A DNA stretch of 64,000 nucleotides from Cellulosimicrobium cellulans (GTDB lineage: Bacteria > Actinomycetota > Actinomycetes > Actinomycetales > Cellulomonadaceae), in NCBI RefSeq assembly GCF_006539945.1, contig NZ_BJNZ01000009.1, positions 1-64,000 on the forward strand. The letters are read 5' to 3'. The position numbers and the translations under genes were made by a program. Each line of letters begins with the position of its first letter. Positions within the stretch are counted from its first letter, which is position 1. The notes under the pieces were generated by a model that did no database searches, was not told the origin of the DNA, and worked only from the letters and a program-made list of their open reading frames with translations. Below, piece by piece: positions 47,517-58,202 of this stretch.

Positions 47517-48901
47517 GCACGGGCCTGCCGGGGCACCCCGGCGAGCCGTGGTCGCGGGGTGTGCGGCGCCGGGAGGACGGCGCCGTCGAGGTCGCGGGCG
47601 TCGGCGTCCGCGACCTCGCGGCCGAGCACGGGACGCCCGCGTACGTGCTCGACGAGGCGGACTTCCGCGCGCGCGCCCGGGCGTACCGGACGGCGTTCGA
47701 GACGGCGTTCCGCGCCGTCGGGTCGGACGTCGACGTGTACTACGCGGGCAAGGCGCTGCTCACGGTGGCGGTCGCGCGCTGGGCGCGCGAGGAGGGCCTG
47801 CGCGTCGACACCGCGAGCGGGGGAGAGCTCGCCGTCGCGCTGCGCGCCGGCGTCCCCGGTCCCGAGATCGGCCTGCACGGCAACAACAAGTCCGACGCCG
47901 AGATCGGGCGCGCGCTCGACGAGGGCGTCGGCCGGATCATCGTCGACTCGCTCGTCGAGGTCGAGAGGGTCGCGCGCCTCGCGGGGGAGCGAGGCGTCGT
48001 CGCGCCCGTCATGGTGCGCGTCACGACGGGCGTCCACGCGGGCGGGCACGAGTACATCTCGACCGCGCACGAGGACCAGAAGTTCGGCCTGTCGGTCGCC
48101 GCGCCGCGCGCGGCGGACGGCACCCGGACCGACGACTCCACGGCCCTGACCGCGCTGCTCGACGTGGTCGCACGCCCCGAGCTGCACCTGCTGGGGATCC
48201 ACTCCCACATCGGGTCGCAGATCCTCGACCCGTCGGGGTTCGAGGTCGCGGCGCGCGCGGTGCTGGAGCTGCGCGCCGAGCTCGCCGCACGGACGGGCGT
48301 GCTCGTCGACGAGGTGGACATCGGCGGCGGCTACGGGATCGCGTACCTCCCCGGGGAGGTCGCGCTCGACCCGGAGCGCGTCGCCAAGGACGTCGCGGCC
48401 GCGGTCGACGCGGTGGCCGCGGAGCTCGGCACGCCGCTGCCGCGGTTCTCGATCGAGCCCGGCCGGGCGATCGTCGGGCCGGCCGGTCTCACGCTCTACA
48501 CCGTGGGCACGGTCAAGCCCGTGACGCTCGACGACGGCCGCGTGCGCACGTACGTGTCCGTCGACGGCGGCATGAGCGACAACATCCGCCCCGCGCTCTA
48601 CGCGGCGCAGTACCACGCGGAGGTCGTCGGCCGGTCGTCGGACGCGGAGCCGCTCCTCGCGCGCGTCGTCGGCAAGCACTGCGAGAGCGGCGACATCGTC
48701 GTGCACGAGGTGCAGCTCCCCGGCGACGTGCGCGCGGGGGACCTGCTGGCGGTCCCGGCGACCGGCGCCTACGGCCGCTCGATGGCGTCGAACTACAACC
48801 TGCTGACGCGCCCGCCCGTGGTCGCCGTGCGCGACGGCGCGAGCCGCGTGCTCGTGCGCCGCGAGACCGTCGAGGACCTGCTGGCACTCGACGAGGGCTG
48901 A
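47513..48901 (+). CDS. lysA: Diaminopimelate decarboxylase
   Basis: A 462-residue fold-III PLP enzyme that turns meso-diaminopimelate into lysine, the last step of lysine synthesis. The PLP lysine sits in VYYAGKALL; other signatures are [16 protein letters not shown], the catalytic HCESGD and the C-terminal [12 protein letters not shown]. The family in actinobacteria carries an extra 20-residue N-terminal tail as seen here. GTG at 47513 overlaps the argS stop. Confidence 0.97.
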   Translation: MSTGLPGHPGEPWSRGVRRREDGAVEVAGVGVRDLAAEHGTPAYVLDEADFRARARAYRTAFETAFRAVGSDVDVYYAGKALLTVAVARWAREEGLRVDTASGGELAVALRAGVPGPEIGLHGNNKSDAEIGRALDEGVGRIIVDSLVEVERVARLAGERGVVAPVMVRVTTGVHAGGHEYISTAHEDQKFGLSVAAPRAADGTRTDDSTALTALLDVVARPELHLLGIHSHIGSQILDPSGFEVAARAVLELRAELAARTGVLVDEVDIGGGYGIAYLPGEVALDPERVAKDVAAAVDAVAAELGTPLPRFSIEPGRAIVGPAGLTLYTVGTVKPVTLDDGRVRTYVSVDGGMSDNIRPALYAAQYHAEVVGRSSDAEPLLARVVGKHCESGDIVVHEVQLPGDVRAGDLLAVPATGAYGRSMASNYNLLTRPPVVAVRDGASRVLVRRETVEDLLALDEG

Positions 48902-49064
48902 CCGTGCGTCGCGCCCGGGAGGGCCGGCATCCGACCCGTGGGCACGCCCGGGGCGGTCGCACGGGGCGCCGTATCCTGTGCCTGCGGCTCCCGAGCCACC
49001 CGGGCACGACCCGGCCCGCGGGCACGGCGCCGCACCCGTCCTGACCACCCGAGGAAGGTCCGTC

Positions 49065-50405
49065 GTGCCCCCTGCCGCCGAGTCCCACCCGCCCCTGCGC
49101 GTCGCCCTGCTGGGGTGCGGCGTCGTCGGCACCCAGGTCGCGCGGCTCCTGACCGAGCAGGCCGACGACCTCGCCTCGCGCGTGGGCGCCCGCCTCGAGC
49201 TCGTCGGGATCGCGGTGCGGGACACGGCCGCCCCGCGTGACGCCACGGTCGACCGGTCGCTGCTCACCGACGACGCCGAGGGCCTCGTCGCGCGCGCGGA
49301 CATCGTCGTCGAGGTCATGGGCGGCACCGAGCCCGCACGGTCGCTCCTGCTGCGCGCGATCGACGCCGGCGCCGCCGTCGTCACCGCGAACAAGGCCCTG
49401 CTCGCCGAGGACGGGCCCACGCTCTACAAGGCCGCCGACGCGGCCGGCGTCGACATCTACTTCGAGGCCGCCGTCGCGGGCGCGATCCCCATCGTGCGCC
49501 CGGTGCGCGAGTCGCTCGCAGGCGACCGCGTGCGCCGCGTGCTCGGCATCGTCAACGGGACGACCAACTACGTCCTCGACCAGATGGCCACCACGGGCAT
49601 GGACCTCGAGGATGCCGTGAAGGAGGCGCAGGACCTCGGCTACGCGGAGGCGGACCCGACGGCCGACGTCGAGGGGTACGACGCCGCGGCCAAGGCGGCG
49701 ATCCTCGCGAGCCTCGCGTTCCACACGCGCGTGTCGCTCGACGACGTCGCGCGCGAGGGCATCATGTCCGTCACGGCCGACGACGTCGCGTGGGCCGCGC
49801 AGACCGGCCATGTCATCAAGCTCCTCGCCATCGCGGAGCTGCGCGACGCCACCCCGGTCGGGGCGCCCGCCGGCGTCTCCGTGCGCGTGCACCCGGCGCT
49901 CGTGCCCACGTCGCACCCCCTCGCCAACGTCCGCGGGTCGTTCAACGCGGTGTTCGTCGAGGCGGAGTCCGCGGGCGAGCTCATGTTCTACGGGCGTGGC
50001 GCGGGCGGCGCCCCGACGGCGTCGGCCGTCCTGGGCGACGTCGTCTCGGCGGCTCGGCACCGCGTGCTCGGGGGCAAGGGTCCGCAGGAGTCCACCTACG
50101 CGGAGCTCGCCATCCTCCCCGCGAGCGCGGCGGTGACCCGCTACCAGGTGCGCCTCGACGTCGACGACCGCCCGGGCGTCCTCGCCCAGGTCGCGCACGC
50201 CCTCGCCGAGCACGGCGTCTCCATCGAGGCGGTCCGTCAGCCGACGGCGCCGGGCGTCTCCGACGTCGCCGAGCCCGGGGTCGCCGAGCTCCTCATCACC
50301 ACGCACGCGGCGCCGGAGTCGGCGCTGTCGGCGACCGTCGCTGCGGTCGCCGAGCTCGAGCCCGTCCGCACGATCACGTCCGTCCTGAGAGTCGAGGGAG
50401 CCTGA
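49065..50405 (+). CDS. hom: Homoserine dehydrogenase with ACT domain
   Basis: A 446-residue NAD(P)-dependent enzyme converting aspartate semialdehyde to homoserine, on the branch to threonine and methionine. The N-terminal Rossmann motif is [15 protein letters not shown]; the catalytic region includes NKALLAEDG and [13 protein letters not shown]-terminal ACT domain (about 360-440; [25 protein letters not shown]) usually confers feedback by threonine. GAGGAAGG ends seven bases before GTG 49065. A -10-like TATCCT sits at 48972-48977. Confidence 0.96.
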   Translation: MPPAAESHPPLRVALLGCGVVGTQVARLLTEQADDLASRVGARLELVGIAVRDTAAPRDATVDRSLLTDDAEGLVARADIVVEVMGGTEPARSLLLRAIDAGAAVVTANKALLAEDGPTLYKAADAAGVDIYFEAAVAGAIPIVRPVRESLAGDRVRRVLGIVNGTTNYVLDQMATTGMDLEDAVKEAQDLGYAEADPTADVEGYDAAAKAAILASLAFHTRVSLDDVAREGIMSVTADDVAWAAQTGHVIKLLAIAELRDATPVGAPAGVSVRVHPALVPTSHPLANVRGSFNAVFVEAESAGELMFYGRGAGGAPTASAVLGDVVSAARHRVLGGKGPQESTYAELAILPASAAVTRYQVRLDVDDRPGVLAQVAHALAEHGVSIEAVRQPTAPGVSDVAEPGVAELLITTHAAPESALSATVAAVAELEPVRTITSVLRVEGA

Positions 50406-51508
50406 TGGCCCACCAGTGGAGAGGGATCATCTCCGAGTACCGCGACCGTCTGCCGGCGCACGTCGCCGAGCGGATCGTCACGCTCGGTGAGGGCGGCACG
50501 CCGCTCGTCGAGGCACCGGCGCTCTCCGCGCGCACGGGCGCGCAGGTGTTCGTCAAGGTCGAGGGCATGAACCCCACGGGCTCGTTCAAGGACCGCGGCA
50601 TGACGGCGGCGATCTCCGCCGCCGCGGGGCGCGGCGCCCAGGCGGTCGTGTGCGCCTCGACGGGCAACACGTCGGCGTCGGCCGCGGCGTACGCGGTGCG
50701 GGCGGGCATGACGTGCGCGGTCCTCGTCCCGGACGGCAAGATCGCGATGGGCAAGCTCAGCCAGGCGATCGCGCACGGCGCGCGCCTGCTCCAGGTCGAC
50801 GGGAACTTCGACGACTGCCTCGTCGCGGCGCGCAAGCTCGCCGACTCCTACCCGGTCGAGCTCGTCAACTCCGTGAACCCCGACCGCATCGAGGGACAGA
50901 AGACCGGCGCGTTCGAGATCGTCGACGCGCTGGGGGACGCGCCCGACATCCACGCGCTGCCCGTCGGCAACGCGGGGAACATCACGGCGTACTGGAAGGG
51001 CTTCCGGGAGTACGCCGGCCAGGGCGCCCCGGGCCACGCGGGGGAGGGCCTGCCGGCCGTCGCGACGCACGTGCCGCGGATGTGGGGCTTCCAGGCCGCG
51101 GGCGCCGCACCGATCGTCGCGGGCCACCCGATCACCGAGCCGGAGACGATCGCGACCGCGATCCGCATCGGCAACCCCGCGTCGTGGGGGCTCGCCGAGT
51201 CGGCGCGCGACGACTCGGGCGGCGTCATCGAGGCCGTCACGGACGAGCAGATCCTCGCGGCGCACCGGGTCCTGTCGAGCGAGGTCGGCGTGTTCGTCGA
51301 GCCCGCGTCGGCGGCCGGCGTCGCCGGGATCCTGTCGCGCGCCGAGCGCGGGCTCGTGCCCGCGGGCGCGCGCATCGTCGTCACGGTCACGGGCCACGGG
51401 CTCAAGGACCCGCAGTGGGCGCTGCGCACGCTCGACGGCAGCGAGGTCACGCCGACGCGCGTGAGCGCCGACGTCGTGTCCATCGCCGACGCTCTCGGGC
51501 TCGACTGA
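50405..51508 (+). CDS. thrC: Threonine synthase
   Basis: A 367-residue PLP enzyme making threonine from phosphohomoserine. PLP lysine is in SFKDRGM (K61 or nearby) and the phosphate/cofactor loop [13 protein letters not shown] follows; [12 protein letters not shown] and GHGLKDP are further signatures of the short (bacterial/plant-like) form. ATG overlaps the hom stop (TGATG), and thrB follows in the same way, giving a compact hom-thrC-thrB operon. Confidence 0.97.
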   Translation: MAHQWRGIISEYRDRLPAHVAERIVTLGEGGTPLVEAPALSARTGAQVFVKVEGMNPTGSFKDRGMTAAISAAAGRGAQAVVCASTGNTSASAAAYAVRAGMTCAVLVPDGKIAMGKLSQAIAHGARLLQVDGNFDDCLVAARKLADSYPVELVNSVNPDRIEGQKTGAFEIVDALGDAPDIHALPVGNAGNITAYWKGFREYAGQGAPGHAGEGLPAVATHVPRMWGFQAAGAAPIVAGHPITEPETIATAIRIGNPASWGLAESARDDSGGVIEAVTDEQILAAHRVLSSEVGVFVEPASAAGVAGILSRAERGLVPAGARIVVTVTGHGLKDPQWALRTLDGSEVTPTRVSADVVSIADALGLD

Positions 51509-52434
51509 TGCAGCTCGGCGCGGACCACGTGCGGGTGCGCGTCCCGGCGACGAGCGCCAACCTCGGCCCCGGCTTCGACGCGCTGGGCCTGGCGCTCGCG
51601 CTCCACGACGTGCTCGAGGTGCGTGCGCTCGCGAGCGACGACGTGGTCGTCGACGTCGAGGGCGAGGGCGCCGGCGAGGTGCCGGCGGACGAGACGCACC
51701 TCGTGGTGCGGGCGCTGCGGGCCGCGCTCGACGTGGCCGGCGCGCCGCAGACCGGGTTGCACCTGACCTGCGTCAACCGCGTCCCGCACGGGCGAGGCCT
51801 GGGCTCCTCGGCGGCCGCCGTCGTCGCGGGCATCGTGGCGGCGCGAGCGCTCGTCGCCGACCCGTCGGCCCTCGACGACGACGTGGCGCTCGGCCTCGCG
51901 ACCGCCATCGAGGGGCACCCGGACAACGCGGCGCCCGCGCTCCTGGGCGGCGCCACCGTCGCGTGGGACGCGGGCGAGGGCGCCGGGCCCCGCGCCGCGC
52001 GGCTGGACGTGCACCCCGACGTGCGGGCCACCGTGCTCGTGCCCTCGGCCCGGCTCGCGACGAGCCGGGCGCGAGGGGTGCTCCCGACGCACGTGCCGCA
52101 CGCCGACGCCGCCTTCAACGCGGGGCGCGCGGCCCTCCTCGTCGAGGCGCTCACCCGGCGGCCCGACCTGCTGCTCGACGCGACGGACGACCGCCTGCAC
52201 CAGGCCTACCGGGCCGACGTCATGCCGTCGTCGTTCGAGCTCGTCCAGGCGCTCCGGGGCCGCGGTCTCGCCGCGACCGTCTCGGGGGCGGGACCGACCG
52301 TGCTGGTGCTCTCGACGTCGGACGGGCTGGAGGAGGTCGCCCGCGTCGCGGACTCCCTCGTCGGGGGGGCCGCCGACTGGGCGGTGCACCGCCTCGACGT
52401 CGACACGCGTGGCGTCGTGGGCGAACGGCTCTGA
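51508..52434 (+). CDS. thrB: Homoserine kinase
   Basis: A 308-residue GHMP-family kinase that phosphorylates homoserine with ATP. The ATP-binding motif is PHGRGLGSSAAAVVAGI (about 90-106); the N-terminal PATSANLGPGFDALGLAL and C-terminal SGAGPTVLVL are typical. Its ATG overlaps the thrC stop. It ends the threonine operon; the rho promoter -35 overlaps the thrB stop codon. Confidence 0.96.
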   Translation: MQLGADHVRVRVPATSANLGPGFDALGLALALHDVLEVRALASDDVVVDVEGEGAGEVPADETHLVVRALRAALDVAGAPQTGLHLTCVNRVPHGRGLGSSAAAVVAGIVAARALVADPSALDDDVALGLATAIEGHPDNAAPALLGGATVAWDAGEGAGPRAARLDVHPDVRATVLVPSARLATSRARGVLPTHVPHADAAFNAGRAALLVEALTRRPDLLLDATDDRLHQAYRADVMPSSFELVQALRGRGLAATVSGAGPTVLVLSTSDGLEEVARVADSLVGGAADWAVHRLDVDTRGVVGERL

Positions 52435-52458
52435 CCTCGGGCGCGCCGGTGCTAGGAT
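52431..52458 (+). promoter_or_regulatory. Candidate rho promoter
   Basis: CTGACC (52431-52436) and TAGGAT (52453-52458) are separated by 16 bp and give a sigma70-like promoter; TAGGAT lies inside a 6-bp palindrome (GCTAGG/CCTAGC, 52451-52468). The transcript would have a roughly 225-nt leader before rho. Confidence 0.5.
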
Positions 52459-52692
52459 GATCCCTAGCCTTCGGTCACGCTCTCGCACCAGTACATCCGC
52501 ACGCGGAGCGCGCTCTCGCCCACCGGGTGTGCCGCGACCGAGCCGAGAGAAGGCAATCCAGCCCCGCGTCAGATGACGTCGTCGTACCACTGACGCGTGG
52601 CGACACCTGCGCACCGGCCGTCACGGCCGGGCGTCGACCACCCGCGGCCCGCCCTCTGAGCGGCGGGCGCAAACGAGGGGGAAGGGTCCTTC

Positions 52693-54831
52693 GTGACAGA
52701 CACCATCGACACCGCCACGAGCAGCGCGACCGGTTCGGCCGCTGCCGGCGGGAACGCCCGGACCGGCGCGCTCTCCACGCTGCGCCTTCCGGAGCTGCAG
52801 GCTCTCGCCTCGCAGCTCGGGGTCAAGGGCACGTCCAAGATGCGCAAGGGCGATCTTGTGGACGTCATCCGCGCACGCACCGGCGAGCAGGGCGCGCCCG
52901 AGCGTCCCGCCACGCCGCGGCGCGACACGGACGGGGCGAACGCCGCGGGCCGTGAGACGAGCGAGGCGCCGGCCGCCTCCGGGCGCGGCCGCAGCCGTCG
53001 CGCCGAGCGTCCCGCCGCGAGCCCGGCGGGCACCACCGACACCGCGACGACGGCGCGTCAGGACGCGCCCTCGGCCGCGAGCCGCGAGGAGCGCACCGCC
53101 GCTCCCGTGCTCGACCTGCCCGTGCGCGCCGACGAGCAGCGCACGGAACAGCGGGGGGAGCGTCGCGACGGCCGTCGCGACTCCCGCTCGGAGGCCGCCG
53201 CCGCGGTCGCCGAGGCGCTCGGCGAGCAGGGCGTGCGCGCGCGCGACACCTCGAACGAGTCCGCCGACGAGCGCGCCGCGCGCGCGGCGGCGGCGGTCGG
53301 CCTCGTCACGGGCGAGCGGGGCTCGCGCCGTGCGGGCCGCGGTGCCGGCGCCCCCCGGACCGGCGAGGGTGACGGTGACGCGACGCGCGCAGACCGTCAG
53401 CGTGACCAGCAGGGCGGCGACCGCCAGCGCGACCAGCAGGGCGGTCAGCAGCGCGAGCAGCAGAGCGGCGGCCAGCAGGCCCGCGGCGAGCGTCAGGCGG
53501 ACCGGCGGGACGACCGCCAGCTGCTGGACGACGAGCGCGGCGGCCGTCGGCGCCGGGGTCGTGACCGCGGCCGCGAGCGCGACCGCAAGCGTGGCCGCAA
53601 CCGCCAGGGACCGGACGTCGCGGGCCTCGACGACATCGAGGTCAACGAGGACGACGTGCTGCTCCCCGTCGCGGGCATCCTCGACATCCTCGACAACTAC
53701 GCGTTCGTGCGCACCAGCGGGTACCTGCCGGGCCAGAACGACGTCTACGTCTCGCTCGGCCAGGTGAAGAAGGCCGGCCTGCGCCGCGGCGACGCGGTCA
53801 CGGGCGCCGTGCGCCAGCCGCGCGAGGGCGAGAACCAGGGCAACACGGCGCGCCAGAAGTTCAACGCGCTCGTGCGCCTGGACACCGTCAACGGCATGTC
53901 GCCCGACGAGGCGCGCCAGCGTCCCGAGTTCACCAAGCTCACGCCGCTGTACCCGCAGGACCGTCTGCGCCTGGAGAACACCGAGGCGACGCGCCTGACG
54001 CCGCGCGTGATCGACATCGTCGCGCCGATCGGCAAGGGCCAGCGCGGCCTCATCGTCGCGCCGCCCAAGGCCGGCAAGACGATCATCATGCAGCAGATCG
54101 CCAACGCGATCACGGCCAACAACCCCGAGGTCCACCTCATGGTGGTGCTCGTGGACGAGCGGCCCGAAGAGGTCACGGACATGGAGCGGACGGTGAAGGG
54201 CGAGGTCATCGCCTCGACGTTCGACCGCCCCGCGTCCGACCACACGATCGTCGCCGAGCTCGCGATCGAGCGCGCGAAGCGCCTGGTCGAGCTCGGCCAG
54301 GACGTCGTCGTGCTCCTCGACTCGCTCACCCGCCTGTCGCGCGCGTACAACCTCGCGGCGCCGGCCTCGGGTCGCATCCTGTCCGGTGGTGTGGACGCGT
54401 CCGCGCTCTACCCGCCCAAGCGGTTCTTCGGCGCGGCCCGCAACATCGAGAACGGCGGCTCGCTGACGATCCTCGCCTCGGCGCTGGTGGAGACGGGCTC
54501 GAAGATGGACGAGGTCATCTTCGAGGAGTTCAAGGGCACGGGGAACATGGAGCTCCGCCTGTCGCGCAACCTCGCGGACAAGCGCATCTTCCCGGCCGTG
54601 GACGTCAACGCGTCCGGCACGCGCCGCGAGGAGATCCTCCTGTCGCAGGACGAGCTGAAGATCGTCTACAAGCTCCGTCGTGTCATGGGCGCCCTCGACC
54701 AGCAGCAGGCGATCGAGCTGCTGCTCGGCCAGCTCAAGAAGACGCAGACCAACGTCGAGTTCCTGCTCCACGTCCAGAAGACCACGCCGGGCGGTCTTGC
54801 GGACGACGACAACGTCGGCCGCACGATCTGA
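52693..54831 (+). CDS. rho: Transcription termination factor Rho
   Basis: A 712-residue hexameric RNA helicase that terminates transcription. Rho_N (about 28-62, [19 protein letters not shown]) is followed by a long actinobacterial insertion (about 65-310), low-complexity and rich in R, D, Q, G and A, including [15 protein letters not shown]. The RNA-binding domain ([20 protein letters not shown]) starts at about 320 and the ATPase carries Walker A PPKAGKT near 456 and [14 protein letters not shown] start follows AGGGGGAAGGG. The leader of about 225 nt may allow autoregulation, as in other rho genes. A hairpin terminator lies just downstream. Confidence 0.97.
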   Translation: MTDTIDTATSSATGSAAAGGNARTGALSTLRLPELQALASQLGVKGTSKMRKGDLVDVIRARTGEQGAPERPATPRRDTDGANAAGRETSEAPAASGRGRSRRAERPAASPAGTTDTATTARQDAPSAASREERTAAPVLDLPVRADEQRTEQRGERRDGRRDSRSEAAAAVAEALGEQGVRARDTSNESADERAARAAAAVGLVTGERGSRRAGRGAGAPRTGEGDGDATRADRQRDQQGGDRQRDQQGGQQREQQSGGQQARGERQADRRDDRQLLDDERGGRRRRGRDRGRERDRKRGRNRQGPDVAGLDDIEVNEDDVLLPVAGILDILDNYAFVRTSGYLPGQNDVYVSLGQVKKAGLRRGDAVTGAVRQPREGENQGNTARQKFNALVRLDTVNGMSPDEARQRPEFTKLTPLYPQDRLRLENTEATRLTPRVIDIVAPIGKGQRGLIVAPPKAGKTIIMQQIANAITANNPEVHLMVVLVDERPEEVTDMERTVKGEVIASTFDRPASDHTIVAELAIERAKRLVELGQDVVVLLDSLTRLSRAYNLAAPASGRILSGGVDASALYPPKRFFGAARNIENGGSLTILASALVETGSKMDEVIFEEFKGTGNMELRLSRNLADKRIFPAVDVNASGTRREEILLSQDELKIVYKLRRVMGALDQQQAIELLLGQLKKTQTNVEFLLHVQKTTPGGLADDDNVGRTI

Positions 54832-54854
54832 CGGTCGTCCGGCAGGAGCCGACG

Positions 54855-54888
54855 GCGGGCGACCCCGGGAAGTTCTCGGGGCGCCCGC
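54855..54888 (+). terminator. Hairpin terminator after rho
   Basis: A 12-bp stem with a single bulged A (54855-54867 with 54877-54888) lies 24 bases after the rho stop codon. It separates rho from rpmE. Confidence 0.7.
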
Positions 54889-54997
54889 GCGTTCTGGCAC
54901 AATGGTTCGTCGGCCTGCGATCGTCAGGCCGCCTGTCGCCGGTTCACAGGTGCGGTCGCCGCACCTGACCCGGAGACGTCACCCCAAGGAGAAAACC

Positions 54998-55216
54998 GTG
55001 AAGTCTGGTATCCACCCCGAGTACGTCGTCACCGAGGTGACCTGCACCTGTGGGAACACCTTCGTGACGCGCAGCACCGAGGCGTCGGGCAAGATCAGCT
55101 CCGACGTGTGCAGCGCCTGCCACCCGTTCTACACGGGCAAGCAGAAGATCCTCGACACCGGTGGCCGCGTGGCCCGCTTCCAGGCGCGCTACGGCAAGAA
55201 GGACGCCGGCAAGTAG
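54998..55216 (+). CDS. rpmE: 50S ribosomal protein bL31 (zinc form)
   Basis: A 72-residue bL31 with the zinc-binding cysteines C16, C18 (CTCG) and C38, C41 (CSAC). This C+ form is the zinc-sufficient paralogue; cells often also carry a C- form elsewhere. AAGGAG eight bases before the GTG at 54998 fixes the start. A possible -10 CACAAT (54898-54903) lies upstream. It is followed by a very strong hairpin. Confidence 0.97.
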   Translation: MKSGIHPEYVVTEVTCTCGNTFVTRSTEASGKISSDVCSACHPFYTGKQKILDTGGRVARFQARYGKKDAGK

Positions 55217-55224
55217 CCGCTCCG

Positions 55225-55299
55225 CAGCGCCGGTGGTCCGAGCCCGACAACCTCTCCAGGGGCAGTCGGCGAGCTCGGACCACCGGCGCTGTTGCTTTG
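55225..55299 (+). terminator. Long intrinsic terminator after rpmE
   Basis: A perfect 18-bp stem (55225-55242 with 55274-55291) encloses a 31-base loop that itself pairs (CCGAC/GTCGG). The T-rich tract TTGCTTTG follows, giving the most canonical intrinsic terminator in the window. Confidence 0.85.
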
Positions 55300-55379
55300 C
55301 CCGAGCGATCCACCGATCCTCGCGCGGTCGCCGCCCCGGCGCGCCGGCCGCGACCCAGCCCGCCACCGAGGAGCAGTCC

Positions 55380-56483
55380 GTGACCGAGTCGTTCGCCGCC
55401 GTCGAGCCGCTGCTGGCCGAGCACGCCGACATCGAGGGCCAGCTCGCCGACCCCACCGTCCACGCGGACGCCGGTCGTGCGCGCACGCTGGGGCGGCGAT
55501 ACGCCGAGCTCAACCAGGTGGTCGGCGCGTACCGCGCGTGGCGCGAGGCGAGCGACGACGCCGAGGCCGCCGCCGAGCTCGCGGCCCTCGGGGGCGAGGA
55601 CGGCGACGCGTTCGCCGCGGAGCTCCCGGACCTGCGCGCCGCGGAGGAGGAGGCGCGCGAGCGCCTGCGCCGCGTGCTCGTGCCCCGTGACCCTGACGAC
55701 GGGCGCGACGTCATCCTCGAGATCAAGGCGGGCGAGGGCGGCGAGGAGTCCGCCCTGTTCGCGGGCGACCTGCTGCGGATGTACCTGCGGTACGCGGAGC
55801 GTCGGGGCTGGAGGACCGAGGTCCTCGAGTCCACCGAGTCCGACCTCGGCGGCTACAAGGACGTCCAGGTCGCGGTCAAGGCGCGCAGCACGCCGAGCGA
55901 CCCTGCCGACGGCGTCTGGGCGAACCTCAAGTACGAGGGCGGCGTGCACCGCGTCCAGCGCGTGCCCGTGACCGAGTCGCAGGGCCGGATCCACACCTCC
56001 GCGGCCGGCGTGCTCGTGTTCCCCGAGGTCGAGGACGCGGGCGAGGTCGAGATCGACCCGAACGACCTGCGCATCGACGTGTACCGCTCGTCCGGCCCCG
56101 GCGGGCAGTCCGTCAACACGACCGACTCCGCGGTGCGCATCACGCACCTGCCCACGGGGATCGTCGTGTCGATGCAGAACGAGAAGTCGCAGCTCCAGAA
56201 CCGCGAGCAGGCGATGCGCGTGCTGCGGGCGCGGCTGCTCGCCGCCCAGCAAGAGGCCGCCGCCGCGGAGGCTGCCGACCTGCGTCGCTCGCAGGTCCGC
56301 ACGGTCGACCGCTCCGAGCGCATCCGGACGTACAACTTCCCGGAGAACCGCATCGCGGACCACCGCACCGGGTACAAGGCCTACAACCTCGACCAGGTGC
56401 TCGACGGCGACCTCGACCCGGTCGTGCGCTCGGCGGTCGAGGCCGACGAGGCGGCCCGCCTCGCGAGCGCCGGCGATGCCTGA
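55380..56483 (+). CDS. prfA: Peptide chain release factor 1
   Basis: RF1, 367 residues, recognises UAA/UAG stop codons. The codon-recognition tripeptide PVT lies in [14 protein letters not shown] and the catalytic GGQ in [14 protein letters not shown] (about 240). The GTG at 55380 has GAGGAG eight bases upstream. The next gene, prmC, methylates the GGQ glutamine and overlaps the prfA end by eight bases, as in many bacteria. Confidence 0.97.
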   Translation: MTESFAAVEPLLAEHADIEGQLADPTVHADAGRARTLGRRYAELNQVVGAYRAWREASDDAEAAAELAALGGEDGDAFAAELPDLRAAEEEARERLRRVLVPRDPDDGRDVILEIKAGEGGEESALFAGDLLRMYLRYAERRGWRTEVLESTESDLGGYKDVQVAVKARSTPSDPADGVWANLKYEGGVHRVQRVPVTESQGRIHTSAAGVLVFPEVEDAGEVEIDPNDLRIDVYRSSGPGGQSVNTTDSAVRITHLPTGIVVSMQNEKSQLQNREQAMRVLRARLLAAQQEAAAAEAADLRRSQVRTVDRSERIRTYNFPENRIADHRTGYKAYNLDQVLDGDLDPVVRSAVEADEAARLASAGDA

Positions 56484-57465
56484 GCCGGTCGCCCCCAACC
56501 TGCCGTCGGACGCCCGCACCTCCGCCTGGCTGGGCTGGGCGACGGCCGTCCTCGACGCCGCGGGGGTGCCCTCGGCACGTGCGGACGCCGAGCTCCTGCT
56601 CGCCCACGTGCTCGCGGTGCCCCGGAGCGACGTGGCGCGTCGCGCGGTCCTCGGCACGCCCGTCCCGGACGACGTCGCGCCCGCCCTCGCGGAGCTCGTC
56701 GCCCGGCGCGCGCAGCGCGTGCCGCTCCAGCACCTCGTGGGCACCGCGCCGTTCCGGCACCTCGAGCTGGCCGTCGGACCGGGCGTCTTCGTCCCGCGGC
56801 CCGAGACCGAGCAGGTCGCGCAGGTCGCCGTCGACGCGGCGCGCGCGGTCGTGGCCGGGGCGGGGCGCGCCACCGTGGTCGACCTGTGCACCGGTTCGGG
56901 GGCGATCGCGCTCGCCGTCGCGACGGAGGTCGCCGGGACCGACGTGCACGCGGTCGAGCTCGACGCCGCCGCCCACGCCTGGGCCGAGCGGAACGTGACG
57001 GCCGTGCGCGAGGCGAGCGGCGTCGTCGTGCACCTGGTGCGGGGCGACGCCCGCACGGCGCTCGCCGGGCCCGCCGCCGACGGCGGTCTCGACGGCACGG
57101 TCGACGTCGTCGTGTCCAACCCGCCGTACGTGCCTCCCGGTGCCGTCCCGCGCGATCCCGAGGTGGCCGACCACGACCCCGGCGTGGCGCTCTACGGCCT
57201 CGGGCCCGACGGTCTCGAGGTGCCGCGGGGGATCACGGCCGCGGCCGCGCGGCTCCTTCGCCCCGGCGGTCTCTACGTCATGGAGCACGCCGAGGTCCAG
57301 GCCGCGGCCGCGCGCCGCATGGTCGCGGCGACCGGCGCGTTCGTCGACGTCCGCACCGTCGTCGACCTCACGGGGCGCGACCGCATGGTCGTGGCCCGGC
57401 GCTCGGGACCCGAGCACGCCGGTGACCCGGAGCCCGCCCGTGAGCGTGGAAGGATGGACCCGTGA
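56476..57465 (+). CDS. prmC: Release factor glutamine methyltransferase PrmC
   Basis: A 329-residue S-adenosylmethionine methyltransferase for the GGQ glutamine of RF1/RF2. The SAM site reads [16 protein letters not shown] with acidic HAVELD, and the substrate motif [10 protein letters not shown] follows. An N-terminal helical domain binds the release factor. It overlaps prfA by eight bases and the next gene by four, in a translationally coupled set. Confidence 0.96.
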   Translation: MPEPVAPNLPSDARTSAWLGWATAVLDAAGVPSARADAELLLAHVLAVPRSDVARRAVLGTPVPDDVAPALAELVARRAQRVPLQHLVGTAPFRHLELAVGPGVFVPRPETEQVAQVAVDAARAVVAGAGRATVVDLCTGSGAIALAVATEVAGTDVHAVELDAAAHAWAERNVTAVREASGVVVHLVRGDARTALAGPAADGGLDGTVDVVVSNPPYVPPGAVPRDPEVADHDPGVALYGLGPDGLEVPRGITAAAARLLRPGGLYVMEHAEVQAAAARRMVAATGAFVDVRTVVDLTGRDRMVVARRSGPEHAGDPEPARERGRMDP

Positions 57466-58202
57466 GCTCCGTCCACCCCGTGATCGACCCGAACACCTGG
57501 GGCGCCGGCATCGACGAGGCGGTCAACGCGATCTCCCGCGGTGGCCTCGTCGTGCTGCCCACCGACACCGTCTACGGAATCGGCGCCGACGCCTTCGACG
57601 CCGAGGCCGTCGCCGCGCTCCTCGCGGCCAAGGGCCGGGGCCGGCAGATGCCCCCGCCCGTGCTCGTGCCGGACGCGCGCACGCTCGACGGCCTCGCCAC
57701 CGACGTGCCCGACGACGCGCGCCGCCTCGTCGAGGCCTTCTGGCCCGGCGGCTTCACGATCATCCTGCGTGCCCAGCCCTCGCTCGCGTGGGACCTGGGG
57801 GAGACGCACGGGACCGTCGCCCTACGCATGCCCGACCACGCGGCCGCGCTCGCGCTCCTGCGCCGCACCGGGCCGCTCGCGGTGTCGTCGGCGAACGCGA
57901 CCGGTCGTCCCGCGGCCCTCGACGTCGACGACGCGCAGGCGCAGCTCGGCGACGCCGTGACGGTCTACCTCGACGGCGGCACGGCGCCCGGCGGGGTGGC
58001 GTCGACCATCGTCGACGCGACGTCCGACACGCTGCGCGTCGTGCGCCAGGGAGCGGTCACGCTCGACCGGCTCCGCGAGGTCGCGGACGTCGCGGGCCCG
58101 GACGACCCGCCCGCCGACGCCCCCTCCGACGCGCCCACCGCCGCGCCTTCCGACGCTCCCACCACCGACGACGCCGGGGAGCCGGAGGCGAACGGCGGGT
58201 GA
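57462..58202 (+). CDS. tsaC: L-threonylcarbamoyladenylate synthase (Sua5/YrdC/TsaC)
   Basis: A 246-residue YrdC-domain enzyme that makes threonylcarbamoyl-AMP for the t6A base of ANN-reading tRNAs. The conserved motif is LPTDTVYGIGADAF (about 30-42), with RLVEAFWPGGFTIIL and VRMPDHAAALALL-type blocks. A C-terminal Asp/Pro/Ala-rich tail of about 35 residues (from ADVAGPDDPPADAP) is extra. GTG overlaps prmC and its stop overlaps the next start. Confidence 0.93.
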   Translation: MSSVHPVIDPNTWGAGIDEAVNAISRGGLVVLPTDTVYGIGADAFDAEAVAALLAAKGRGRQMPPPVLVPDARTLDGLATDVPDDARRLVEAFWPGGFTIILRAQPSLAWDLGETHGTVALRMPDHAAALALLRRTGPLAVSSANATGRPAALDVDDAQAQLGDAVTVYLDGGTAPGGVASTIVDATSDTLRVVRQGAVTLDRLREVADVAGPDDPPADAPSDAPTAAPSDAPTTDDAGEPEANGG

